From contig OZ220472.1 of the NCBI GenBank assembly GCA_965115995.1, positions 2,232,001-2,296,000 of the forward strand: a DNA stretch of 64,000 bases, in the 5' to 3' direction. Shown here in pieces: positions 50,068-58,540 of the stretch. The position numbers and the translations under genes are program-made. Numbering within the stretch: position 1 is the first letter of the stretch; each line of letters starts with the position of its first letter. This stretch comes from Poriferisodalis sp026713105 (GTDB lineage Bacteria; Actinomycetota; Acidimicrobiia; Acidimicrobiales; Poriferisodalaceae). Under the pieces are notes generated by a model. That model did not search any database, was not told where the DNA came from, and was given only the letters and a program-made list of their open reading frames with translations.

Positions 50068-51357
50068 TCAGCCTTCGGGGGGCAGGTCGAAGTGTGAGAT
50101 GTACTGCTCCGTGGCGGCGCGTATGCCCTCGGCGGTGAATCCCCAGTCCTCGGGCTGGTAGCGATGAGTGCCGTACTTGCCCTTGGGCTTGTGCGCCAGG
50201 TAGTCCCGGACGGCTTTGGCGTAGGCATCGGTCATCGGCAGGCCCATCTGCTCAAGGGCCGGGCCCAGCGCCCCGACGGGGTCGCTCACCAGCTGCGTGT
50301 AGCGGACGTCGACGAAGCGCTCATCTGGCACGACGCCGGTGGTCCGCAGGTTCACCGAGTCGTTGAGGGCGAAGGCGAAGGCATCGTGCACGAATTGGGC
50401 GTACCCGCCGACATCCACGTCTTTGAAGCGCATCCAGTGGACCATGGTCGTGATGCTCGCAGTGGAGGCCATGGTGCGGGCCGGGTCGCGGTGGGTCTGG
50501 ATCACCCAGGCGTCGCCGAAGGCCGCGAACAGTTGCGGCAACACGAAGAGGTGGCCGGGCGTCTTGAGCGCCCATTGGGTGGGACCCGCGCCATGCTGGA
50601 GCACCTGGAGGATCTGCCGTTCGTAGCTGAAGTTCACGTCCAGGTCGGGAATCCACCCGGTCAGCGGCGCGATCATGCTCCAGTGGTAGCCGGCGAAGCT
50701 GCCGGTGGTGAGCGTGATGCACTCGACGGGCAGGTCGGCCCGGAATTCGTGCATGGCCAGGAACTCGGGCTGGATGTCGGCCCAGAACTCCTGCTCGCAC
50801 TCGCCCATCTCCCGCCGATCCGCGAGGCCAGATTCGGGCAGCGGCACCGGGTGGAGCGCCTCGGCGCCGAGCGGGGCTCGCAGGTCGGGGTGCAGGGCCA
50901 ACAGCTCGAACAAGATCGACGTGCCCGAGCGAGCGGGGCCGGCGATGATCGCCGGTGACGCGACAGGCTCTGCGGTGATGGCGGGAGTGGCGTCGATGGC
51001 TGCGGTGAGCAGCAAACGGGTGCGCAGCGAGCGCAGCAGCTCCTGCTTGGTCATCAACCGGCCGAGCAAGTGCATCGGCGAGGCGTCCAGATCGGCAGCC
51101 AAAGACTCGAAGCGTTCCTGCCAGCCCGGATCTCCCAAGTCGCCGGCAGGCATGCCGCCGACGGAGGCGGTGGCCAGCTTCAGCAGCTCACTGGCATCGA
51201 TGGGCACGAGATCCTGGGGCCGACCCCCGATCGAGTCGCCCATGAGGATGATGCGCCGCACCCAGTCGGGCCGGGTGTATCGCTCTCCCATGGACGCAAG
51301 TGCAGAGGTGTCATCAGGCATACCGGCGGCAAGGTACCAGCGGGCCGCCACGGCCAT
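50068..51357 (-). CDS. Sulfotransferase family protein
   Basis: A 429-residue PAPS-dependent sulfotransferase-fold protein. The 5'-phosphosulfate-binding loop GPARSGTS lies at 140-147 followed by ILFELLALHPDLRAP. The 3'-phosphate-binding region is VIQTHRDPARTMASTASI, and a PAPS-stabilising Arg is in FVDVRYTQLVSDP. The family in actinobacteria often sulfates lipids or modifies carbohydrates; substrate unknown. ATG 51357; ATG 51321 is an in-frame alternative. It lies 8 bp after the YbdK-type ligase gene. Confidence 0.88.
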   Translation of the reverse strand: MAVAARWYLAAGMPDDTSALASMGERYTRPDWVRRIILMGDSIGGRPQDLVPIDASELLKLATASVGGMPAGDLGDPGWQERFESLAADLDASPMHLLGRLMTKQELLRSLRTRLLLTAAIDATPAITAEPVASPAIIAGPARSGTSILFELLALHPDLRAPLGAEALHPVPLPESGLADRREMGECEQEFWADIQPEFLAMHEFRADLPVECITLTTGSFAGYHWSMIAPLTGWIPDLDVNFSYERQILQVLQHGAGPTQWALKTPGHLFVLPQLFAAFGDAWVIQTHRDPARTMASTASITTMVHWMRFKDVDVGGYAQFVHDAFAFALNDSVNLRTTGVVPDERFVDVRYTQLVSDPVGALGPALEQMGLPMTDAYAKAVRDYLAHKPKGKYGTHRYQPEDWGFTAEGIRAATEQYISHFDLPPEG

Positions 51358-51365
51358 GTCCTGGG

Positions 51366-52523
51366 CTAGTCGGCAGGTGGGGCCAGGGTGTGCTCGATGA
51401 GGTGTTGCACTACTTCGGCGAGGGCCTCGTCGTTATCCGCGCCGACGTCGAGCGCCGCTTGGTAGACGGCGAGCTGGTGGCTCGCCGAGGTGCCTCGCTC
51501 ACAGATGGTGCGCAGGTGACCGATCTCGTCGACGCAGTCGAGCGCCTCGGCATCGGGGCTCACCAGCTCGATGAGTTCGTCGACTAAGTGCTCATTAGGT
51601 ACCAGCGTGCCCTTGCCCAAGTCGATCAGCGAACCGCCGATGCCGTAGCGCTCCGCGCGCCACAGGTTCTCGCCGATCAGGAAGTTCGCATAGCCGCGCC
51701 ATTGCTGGTTCTCGCTTCGCAGCCGCCACAGCATCCGCAGCAGGCAGACATACGCGGCGGCGATGGCGACCGTGTCTTCCATGCGGGTCGGCAGGTCGGT
51801 GACCCGCATCTCCAGGGTCGGATAGCGCTCCGAGGGCCGGATGTCCCACCAGATCTTCGATGAGTCCTCGATGATCCCGGCGTTCACGAGCACATCGACA
51901 TGACGCCGGAACTCCGCCCAGGAATCGAACTTCGGGGGCAGGCCGGTGCGCGGCAGCGTCTTGTACACCGCCGACCGGTAGCTAGCCAGCCCGGTGTCGC
52001 GGCCCTGCCAGAACGGCGACGAAGTGGACAGGGCCAACAGGTGCGGCAGGAAATAGGTCACCTGGTTCATCAGGTCGATCCGCAGCTCAGGGTCCTCGAT
52101 GCCCACATGGACATGCATCCCCGAGATGAGAAGCTGGCGCTGGATCTCTTGGAGATCGTCGGCGAGGATCCTGTAGCGCTCCTTGTCGGTGATGTCGAGC
52201 TCGTGCGGCCTGGCGAACGGATGGGTGGACGCGGCGATCGGCGCAAGCCCGTGCTCTGCCGCTGCCTCGGTGACCGCCAGACGCAGCAGGCCGACGTCGG
52301 CGCGCAGGTGCTGCACGTCGCGGCAGACATCAGTGCCGATCTCGATCTGCGCGCTGAAGAGCTCGGGGCTCACGAGCCCGTGACGCAGTTCGGCGACCCG
52401 CTCGATGAGGCCAGGCGGCTGTGCCTGTACCAACGCACCGCTGTCACGGTCGACGAGGAGATACTCCTCCTCGATCCCCATAGTCCAGCTCGGTTCGTCG
52501 ATCACCGTCCGCGAGTGTGCCAA
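51366..52523 (-). CDS. Glutamate-cysteine-ligase-family carboxylate-amine ligase (YbdK-like)
   Basis: A 385-residue GCS2-family ATP-grasp-like ligase. The start block WTMGIEEEYLLVD holds the metal-binding Glu18-20. Others are FSAQIEIGTDVC, ISGMHVHVGIEDPELRIDLMN, LALSTSSPFWQGRDTGLASYR and WWDIRPSERYPTLEMRVTDLPTR. YbdK forms gamma-glutamyl bonds weakly; the physiological substrate in actinobacteria is unclear. It heads the three-gene run with the sulfotransferase and DUF1214 genes. Confidence 0.9.
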   Translation of the reverse strand: MAHSRTVIDEPSWTMGIEEEYLLVDRDSGALVQAQPPGLIERVAELRHGLVSPELFSAQIEIGTDVCRDVQHLRADVGLLRLAVTEAAAEHGLAPIAASTHPFARPHELDITDKERYRILADDLQEIQRQLLISGMHVHVGIEDPELRIDLMNQVTYFLPHLLALSTSSPFWQGRDTGLASYRSAVYKTLPRTGLPPKFDSWAEFRRHVDVLVNAGIIEDSSKIWWDIRPSERYPTLEMRVTDLPTRMEDTVAIAAAYVCLLRMLWRLRSENQQWRGYANFLIGENLWRAERYGIGGSLIDLGKGTLVPNEHLVDELIELVSPDAEALDCVDEIGHLRTICERGTSASHQLAVYQAALDVGADNDEALAEVVQHLIEHTLAPPAD

Positions 52524-52864
52524 ACCGTGCGTCCCCCCGGCGACTACCCAGTCGGCACCCGCCTCATGGGCCGCGGCGGCCTAGTCGCGCCTGCCGAATG
52601 CCCTGCCCGACGTCACGCGCCCACTGTGCTGTCCACCGTCGGGTTGTCCACCGACCCGTTGGAGATGGGCGCCTGCACCGCGCTGGTCCTCACTGCTCTG
52701 CCGGAACATCTTCGGCAGTTCGTTCGAGCGATGCGAAGAATCAGACAAGGGACCTCAACCCGAGCAGGCGTTCTTTGTGAATTCAGACGCAGTTCGCGCT
52801 GGTTTGGTTCCCTGCGAGTCTCTTTCGACTGAGCGCTGCAGCAGCGGGACTCGGCCGCCGGATC
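52524..52864. other. Intergenic region without recognisable gene
   Basis: 341 bp between the ligase gene (start 52523) and the methyltransferase gene (stop 52865), both on the minus strand. I looked for a tRNA, small ORF or strong hairpin and saw none that I can support. A minor inverted repeat GTCGG/CCGAC with an 8-base loop is at about 52636-52653. The ligase promoter should lie here. Confidence 0.6.
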
Positions 52865-53746
52865 TCAATTGCTGGCGGTGACGATCCAGGCCGCGGCGGG
52901 GAACACCACTCCGCGGGGTGTCTCAAATGGCGCGAGGGCTGCGGTCACGGCCTTGCGTACTTGGGCGTGCACCTCCGCGGGATGGCCCTCCAAGGCCCGG
53001 CGTGCAATGCCGAGATCCATCGCGAATTCGACCGTCTCTTCCAGCGGTCCGGTACTGAACAGAACTTCGGTCTCGTGGGATTCCAGCGAGATATTCGACC
53101 ACCCCGCATCTCCGAGCACACCTCGCACGAAGTCGGGATCGGCGAATGCGAACGGATCGACCGACGGCCCCCCGCTGGGCATCTCCACAATCTCCAGCAC
53201 CGCCCGGTTGACCGTGACCAGCCACGGATTCTGTCGTGGCGTCTGCCAGCAAGCGAAGGCGAGCTGGCCGCGGGGCCGAGTTGCCACCCGCAGGTTGGCG
53301 AACGCCGCCACCGGGTCCGCAAAGAACATCACGCCGAACCGGGAGTAGACCAGATCAAAGCCGTCGAAGGCACCGTTTCCGCCAGAAGCGATGGCGGCGA
53401 TGTCCGCCGTCTGAGCGTCGGCCACCTCGAAGGCGACAGGCGCAGCCGCGGGGAGCCGGGCGGCATGCGCAGCCGCCCGCTGCCGAGCTACCTCAACCAA
53501 CGTCTCGCTGATGTCGAGGCCGAGCACTGAGCCTGTGACGCGTTCAGTCCACTGCAGGGAGGTCTGACCGCAACCGCAGCCAATGTCGAGCACGTTCGCA
53601 CCGGCCAGCAGACCCTCGACCGCATCCATCGCCGCCGCGCCGATATGAGTCAGCTGAGCGTCGAGTCGCTCTTGCTGCTGCACCCAGATGTCGGCGTTGC
53701 GCCAGAACTCGCGCTGCTCTGCGTTGGGGTCGTCATGCACACTCAT
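52865..53746 (-). CDS. Class I SAM-dependent methyltransferase
   Basis: A 293-residue methyltransferase. The SAM-binding motif I is NVLDIGCGCGQTSLQWTERV at about 50-69, motif II SVLGLDISETLVEVAR, motif III VAFEVADAQTADI, and the FDLVYSRFGVMFFADPVAAFANLRVATRPRGQLAFACWQTPRQNPW block is that of UbiE/COQ5-like small-molecule methyltransferases. Substrate unknown. A hairpin lies immediately upstream of its AGGGAGG ribosome site. Confidence 0.9.
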   Translation of the reverse strand: MSVHDDPNAEQREFWRNADIWVQQQERLDAQLTHIGAAAMDAVEGLLAGANVLDIGCGCGQTSLQWTERVTGSVLGLDISETLVEVARQRAAAHAARLPAAAPVAFEVADAQTADIAAIASGGNGAFDGFDLVYSRFGVMFFADPVAAFANLRVATRPRGQLAFACWQTPRQNPWLVTVNRAVLEIVEMPSGGPSVDPFAFADPDFVRGVLGDAGWSNISLESHETEVLFSTGPLEETVEFAMDLGIARRALEGHPAEVHAQVRKAVTAALAPFETPRGVVFPAAAWIVTASN

Positions 53747-53761
53747 CGGGGGTCCCTCCCT

Positions 53762-53786
53762 GAGGCTGCCTTCTTCTAGCAGCCTC
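53762..53786 (-). promoter_or_regulatory. Hairpin before the methyltransferase ribosome site
   Basis: GAGGCTGC (53762-53769) and GCAGCCTC (53779-53786) form a perfect 8-bp stem with a 9-base loop, 15 bases upstream of the methyltransferase ATG. No T run follows in the reading direction, so it is more likely a leader hairpin than a terminator for rnhB. Confidence 0.4.
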
Positions 53787-53852
53787 GGCGCACGACGTCA
53801 CTGCGCTGCGACACATGACTCGCATCCCATGACAGCCAATTGACGCTGCGGT

Positions 53853-54560
53853 TCAGAACAGCGTCGTGTCGGGTCCGGCGCAGGCCGTGGCGTAGGTCGC
53901 CAGCGCCGTGGGGGTGTCGCAGTGCGCTGCACTCGGCACGGGCTCGGCGTTGGGCAATGCGTCGGCGAACGACCAGCTCAACCGGTGGAGGGCGCAGGGG
54001 CCATGCGTGGCGAGCGCTGCGCGGTGGACCGGCGCCGGGTAACCCTTGTTCGACTCAAACCCGTACGGCGGGAAGTCGGCCGCCAGACCCGCCATGATCC
54101 GATCACGGACGACTTTGGCCATGATCGACGCCGCCGCGATCGACAGGCAGCGCCGGTCGCCTTCGACGATCGCTTCGCTGGGACGCCAGTCCACGAAGTT
54201 GAAGCTGCCGTCGAGCAGGACCCGGTCGGGATCGGCCCCAAGTACTCCGAGGGCCCGCCGAGTTGCCAGCCGCAACGCATCGGTCATGCCCAGTTGGTCG
54301 CACTCGGCCGACGTGGCGTGCCCCACCGACCAGGCCCGGGCCCAATCGTCGATGCGGTCGAAGAGTTCCTCGCGCACATTTGAGCGGAGTTCCTTCGAGT
54401 CTCGGATGCCGTTTACGCGGCCGTGCGGCGAGACCACGACTGCGCCGACCGTCAGAGGTCCAGCCCAGGCGCCACGACCCACTTCGTCGACACCGACGAC
54501 TGTCGCTTCGCCGGCCTCCCAGCACCGCCGCTCGAAGGTCAGGCTCGGCCGCGCCGTCAT
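53853..54560 (-). CDS. rnhB: Ribonuclease HII
   Basis: A 235-residue RNase HII, which removes ribonucleotides from RNA-DNA hybrids. The active-site motif GVDEVGRGAWAGPL has Asp25 and Glu26; the third and fourth acids are in LLDGSFN and in RCLSIAAASIMAKVVRD. SNKGYPAPVHRAAL is the conserved C-terminal block. A tail of about 35 residues after ALHRLSWSF is variable. It is transcribed on its own, 87 bp from the next upstream gene. Confidence 0.95.
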   Translation of the reverse strand: MTARPSLTFERRCWEAGEATVVGVDEVGRGAWAGPLTVGAVVVSPHGRVNGIRDSKELRSNVREELFDRIDDWARAWSVGHATSAECDQLGMTDALRLATRRALGVLGADPDRVLLDGSFNFVDWRPSEAIVEGDRRCLSIAAASIMAKVVRDRIMAGLAADFPPYGFESNKGYPAPVHRAALATHGPCALHRLSWSFADALPNAEPVPSAAHCDTPTALATYATACAGPDTTLF

Positions 54561-54647
54561 GGATTCGAAGCTAGTTGGCGACTCCGTGCCGCTCTGGACC
54601 TGTGCCCCTCTGGAGCCCTGCTGCGATCGATCGCTGCTGGGGCGCCG

Positions 54648-57023
54648 CTATCCCGCCGGTGCCGGCATCGGCGCGAGCAGCGACTCGCCCCGCCAACCAC
54701 TCGTAGCGAACGAAGGGTCCAGTCCGGGCGCAGTGACCGTCGGCGCTTCGCCGTCGGGGTCGTGCGGCACCACTTCCCACAGCAGCGCCGGGCGCTCGCC
54801 GTGCCAGCGCACCGCCCACGACACGGAGCCGATCCGGGTCGGCACGTCGTGCACCTCGACCGGCTGGCCCAGCCACGCCGCGGGCCAGTGCGCCGCGAGT
54901 CGCAACGCAGCCGGTCCGCTGCTCGCCAGGCCGCCGTCGGGAACGTCGACCAGCAGTCGCAGCAGCGCCCGCACGAATGTCCCGCCCACCACGAGGTCGT
55001 GCCCTGTTCCGTTTGTGCCCGTGTGCAGATCGGGATGCATGAACGTCGGCCAGCTCAACGTCGGCGATGCCACCGAGACCAGAGCCTCAAGTCGCTCGAA
55101 GGCACGCCCCGGTGCGGGTCGCGCCTCAGCGAAGGCGAGCAGCGCTGTGGCCACGATGTCATGACCGCACGACGCAGCAGTGTCGGCTACGAAGTCGATC
55201 GGTGTGCCATCAGCTGGCTCGGACCCTACGAACGGCAACGGCGGCGCCCACGGCACGGCGGCATGGATCCACAGCCCGGTGTCCTGCGAGAGCCATTCCC
55301 AACGTTGGCTCGGGGCCGCCGGCGCCTCATCCCACGACGTCTCCCACGGCACGCGCCCCAGGGCGTCGCGGTAACTCGGCGGGGACTCGGGGGTGCCTTT
55401 CACGTCGATGCGCAACGCCTCGGGCAGCGACATCGCCTCACGCCATAGAGCATCCGCCGCACGCGTCGCTCCCAACCGAAGCAACAGCCGGTAGCCGGCT
55501 CGCAAGCCCTCCCGAATCGTCCACGACTGTTCTCGCTGGTCAGCGCGACGCGTCAGCAGCCATCGGGCGCCCGATGCCGCAAACTCCCCGATGGCCTCCG
55601 CATATTCCGGGTCAGGATGCAAAGACAGCAGATGCTCGGCGAGCACGAGAGACGTGCCCGTCACCGAAGCGCCCATGCTGGAGGACTCGCCTGACGAATC
55701 CTGCGTTTGGGCCTGCCGCAACAGCAGATCCCGGACCTGTGCGGGCAAGCCCGACTCGACAAGCGCCAGCAGCTGCACGAGGTCGTCGCCGGGCAGTTGC
55801 CCGTCGGCGTCCAACGCCGACGCAAGCATCGGTCCGACTATGCCGGGGCCGTCATCGAACGGAGCCGTCGACAGCAACTGCGCAGCGCGTGCGCCCAGCG
55901 CAGCCTCCGCCAGCCGACCGCCGGGCAGCTCAAGTCGGCAGCCCGCCTCGACCCGCTGGCGCCAGCCATTGGCCACCCGCTCCACGCCGGGAACCGCATC
56001 GAGCACAGCGGCGCCGAGCGCGGAGCTGCCGGCATCGTCCCATGCGATATCCGAGCCTCGCCCGACGACAGCGGCGCGCAACGTCGCGCCGGCGACCAGC
56101 GGGAAGACCGATGCGGCGTTGGCCAACCGCTGCGGGCACATCACCGAGGCCGGGTCGCGCTCGATTCGCGGCGCATACGCCGGATCGGCGGAAGGCGCGC
56201 CTCCCCCGATACTGACCGGAGTCGCACTTGGCTGGCCGGTGGAGACCTGACCGCCAGACTCGGCAAGCGTCGCCGCGCAGTCAGTCCCGTGACTGCCGAC
56301 CACGACGTCGCCCGGGACGCGATCGAAGATCACCGCTGCTCGACCCACTGCATGGCTCAGGCCGTCGTCGATCGTCATCACCCGGCCATCGACGGAGATC
56401 TCGCCGATGCCCCACGCGTCCGACCATCCCCAGATCCCGCCTTCCGCATGCCCAAATGCGCCCAGGTGGTATGGCCGCGCGGCGAGCGCAACCGCCACAG
56501 GCGCAGGAGTGCGATTGGCGATCTCCACCACGAACACCTCAGGAACGGCACTCGCGCCGTCGCCGGAGGGCCGTTTGCCTCGCCGCTGTCGGACATGGCG
56601 TTCCGTGTCATCGATCTGTACCGAGGCACCTCGGGCCGCCGCCACCCGGTGCACAACGTCGCCGCCGCCGACGCGCATGATCGTCTCGACCACCGGCATT
56701 CCGTCCACCAGGCGCTGCCGCACCGAGGCCGCCCGTGACGGGAAAACCCATTCCTCGCCGGCACGCACCCACCAGTCGAGCGACCATCGCGACCACACCA
56801 CGAGCCCGCGGGGATCGACTCGGGCACGGTCGAGCGTTTCGGGAAGCCCGATGGTTGTCCATGATCGGCCGAGGGTGTTGGACAGCACACCGTCGGCGAC
56901 GTGCTCGGAGCCGCTCCAGTAGCGGACTTCGCTGGGCCCAGGCGCATGGGCAGCCGAGCCCGGATCGAGCTGGCGCTCGGCCCACCACGCACGCACCCAT
57001 CCCGCTGGGGGTTCACTCAGCAC
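54648..57023 (-). CDS. Large uncharacterised protein (791 aa)
   Basis: No family recognised with confidence. It begins MLSEPPAGWVRAWWAERQLDPG and shows no signal peptide or membrane segment. The N-terminal 300 residues look beta-rich (VVWSRWSLDWWVRAGEEWVFPSR, VFVVEIANRTPAPVAVALAARPYHLGAFG); residues about 330-720 are helical with repeated Ala/Leu-rich helices (AALGARAAQLLSTAPFDDGPGIVGPML, LLALVESGLPAQVRDLLLRQ). This beta-sandwich plus (alpha/alpha) layout recalls glycoside hydrolases such as GH15 or trehalase-like proteins, but no catalytic pair can be pointed out. It is divergent from cofC. Confidence 0.7.
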   Translation of the reverse strand: MLSEPPAGWVRAWWAERQLDPGSAAHAPGPSEVRYWSGSEHVADGVLSNTLGRSWTTIGLPETLDRARVDPRGLVVWSRWSLDWWVRAGEEWVFPSRAASVRQRLVDGMPVVETIMRVGGGDVVHRVAAARGASVQIDDTERHVRQRRGKRPSGDGASAVPEVFVVEIANRTPAPVAVALAARPYHLGAFGHAEGGIWGWSDAWGIGEISVDGRVMTIDDGLSHAVGRAAVIFDRVPGDVVVGSHGTDCAATLAESGGQVSTGQPSATPVSIGGGAPSADPAYAPRIERDPASVMCPQRLANAASVFPLVAGATLRAAVVGRGSDIAWDDAGSSALGAAVLDAVPGVERVANGWRQRVEAGCRLELPGGRLAEAALGARAAQLLSTAPFDDGPGIVGPMLASALDADGQLPGDDLVQLLALVESGLPAQVRDLLLRQAQTQDSSGESSSMGASVTGTSLVLAEHLLSLHPDPEYAEAIGEFAASGARWLLTRRADQREQSWTIREGLRAGYRLLLRLGATRAADALWREAMSLPEALRIDVKGTPESPPSYRDALGRVPWETSWDEAPAAPSQRWEWLSQDTGLWIHAAVPWAPPLPFVGSEPADGTPIDFVADTAASCGHDIVATALLAFAEARPAPGRAFERLEALVSVASPTLSWPTFMHPDLHTGTNGTGHDLVVGGTFVRALLRLLVDVPDGGLASSGPAALRLAAHWPAAWLGQPVEVHDVPTRIGSVSWAVRWHGERPALLWEVVPHDPDGEAPTVTAPGLDPSFATSGWRGESLLAPMPAPAG

Positions 57024-57136
57024 CGCCTTGTCCTAGCAAACCGCTGGCCCCGATCCTCGGCAGACGCGGCTCGGGTCCAACCCCGTGGGTCTCCGACTGC
57101 ACCACAGCCCGAAGCATCCCCATACACTCGCCGCGG

Positions 57137-57778
57137 GTGACCGCTACCGGCGTCACGCCGACCGTGCTCATACCCGTGAAGGGCTTTCGACTTGCGAAGG
57201 GCCGGCTCGCGGATCGCCTGAGCGAGAGCCAGCGCCATGAACTGGCCCGCACGATGGCGGCCCAGGTCGTCAAGGCTGCAGGCTCGCTGGCTGTCCGGGT
57301 CGTCTGCGACAACGACGAAGTGGCCGACTGGGCCCGTTCGGCGGGAGCAGAGGTGCTGTGGATCGAGGCCAAGGGTCTGAATCCGGCCGTCGCCGCCGCC
57401 GTCGCAGCGCTCGAAGCGAAATCCGAACCCGAATCCGACACTGATACCGACGGCACAGGTCCCGGCCACGTCCTGATCGCTCACGCCGACCTGCCCCACG
57501 CCGAGACGCTCGCGGGCCTCGCCGAAGCGGGCACCGTCACGATCGTCCCCGACCGCCACCTCGACGGCACCAATGTGATGGCGCTCCCGCTCGGGACCGG
57601 TTTCGAGTTCCACTATGGAGCGGGCTCGTTCGCGGCCCACTGCGAGGAGGCACTTCGCCGCGGCCTCGATCTGCGAGTGCGCCGGGTGCCCGCCCTTGAG
57701 TTCGACGTCGACACGCCCGACGACTTCGACGCCGCCGGCCTCGACCTGCCCAGGCCCACCGATGCCTCCGAAAGCTGA
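57137..57778 (+). CDS. cofC: 2-phospho-L-lactate/phosphoenolpyruvate guanylyltransferase (CofC/FbiD)
   Basis: A 213-residue nucleotidyltransferase of the CofC/FbiD family that activates phospholactate or phosphoenolpyruvate with GTP in coenzyme F420 synthesis. Motifs: VLIPVKGFRLAKGRLAD (nucleotide loop), VLIAHADLPHAE (metal Asp), VTIVPDRHLDGTNVMALP and FEFHYGAGSFAAHCEEA with LEFDVDTPDDFD at the end. A short acidic insertion (ESDTDTDGTG) is visible in the middle. GTG 57137 is the natural start; the frame upstream is shadow. It overlaps the PIG-L gene by 17 bp. Confidence 0.9.
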   Translation: MTATGVTPTVLIPVKGFRLAKGRLADRLSESQRHELARTMAAQVVKAAGSLAVRVVCDNDEVADWARSAGAEVLWIEAKGLNPAVAAAVAALEAKSEPESDTDTDGTGPGHVLIAHADLPHAETLAGLAEAGTVTIVPDRHLDGTNVMALPLGTGFEFHYGAGSFAAHCEEALRRGLDLRVRRVPALEFDVDTPDDFDAAGLDLPRPTDASES

Positions 57779-58520
57779 CTCCACTGAGTCCGGGCTCTCC
57801 GTGGACCTGCGGGTTCCGGCCTCCGCGCTCGTCATCGCCGCCCATCCAGACGACGCCGAGTTCGACTGCGGGGCAACGCTCGCAAAGTGGGCGGCTGCGG
57901 GGACGGTCGTGCATCACTTCATCTGCACCGATGGTTCCAAGGGCACCTGGGACCCCGAGTGCGACCAGGCCGCCCTGGTGCAGACCCGCCAGGTCGAGCA
58001 GCGCGCCGCCGCGGCTGCGCTCGGTGCCACTGGAGAGGTGCGCTTCGGCGGCCATATCGACGGCGAGCTCGACAGCGATCTTGCAACCCGCGCGCAGATT
58101 GCGCAGGTCATCCGCGAGCTGCAGCCTGCTGTCGTGCTGGGCCACGATCCATGGAAGCGCTACCGCCTGCATCCCGACCATCGGCACGCCGGGCTGCTGG
58201 CCGTCGAAGGCGTCGTCGCCGCACGCGATCCGTTCTTCTTTCCCGAACAGGGCCTGCCTCCGCACCGGCCCGACGAGCTGCTGCTGTTCGAGGCCGACGA
58301 GCCCGATCACGCCGAGAACGCCGAGGGCTGGACGGCCGCCAAAACCGCCGCGCTGCTGTGCCATCGCAGCCAGTTCGTGACCACCCACGACATCACCGAC
58401 CCCGACGACCCAACCCAAGTCCAGCGCTTCGCCGACTGGGTAGACGCCGTGGCGGTCGCCGGCGGCCAGCAGGCCGGCCTCGCCTATGCCGAGCTGTTCA
58501 AGCGCATCGACAACCTGTAG
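57762..58520 (+). CDS. PIG-L/LmbE family deacetylase
   Basis: A 252-residue zinc-dependent N-acetyl-glucosaminyl deacetylase-like protein. AAHPDDAEFDCGAT gives the His-x-x-Asp-Asp zinc motif and RLHPDHRHAG the third ligand. VRFGGHIDGELDSDLATRAQIAQVIRELQPAVVLGHD is typical of the family. It lacks the Mca-specific C-terminus, so it is neither mca nor clearly mshB. It is co-transcribed with cofC (17-bp overlap), a pairing whose meaning I cannot explain. Confidence 0.88.
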   Translation: MPPKADSTESGLSVDLRVPASALVIAAHPDDAEFDCGATLAKWAAAGTVVHHFICTDGSKGTWDPECDQAALVQTRQVEQRAAAAALGATGEVRFGGHIDGELDSDLATRAQIAQVIRELQPAVVLGHDPWKRYRLHPDHRHAGLLAVEGVVAARDPFFFPEQGLPPHRPDELLLFEADEPDHAENAEGWTAAKTAALLCHRSQFVTTHDITDPDDPTQVQRFADWVDAVAVAGGQQAGLAYAELFKRIDNL

Positions 58521-58540
58521 GGCGAAACGCTCCGGCGCGC

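Noticed and set aside
52524..52864. Possible tRNA or small RNA gene in the gap
   Set aside because: No T-loop GGTTCRA consensus, no acceptor stem pairing and no clear structure found by eye.
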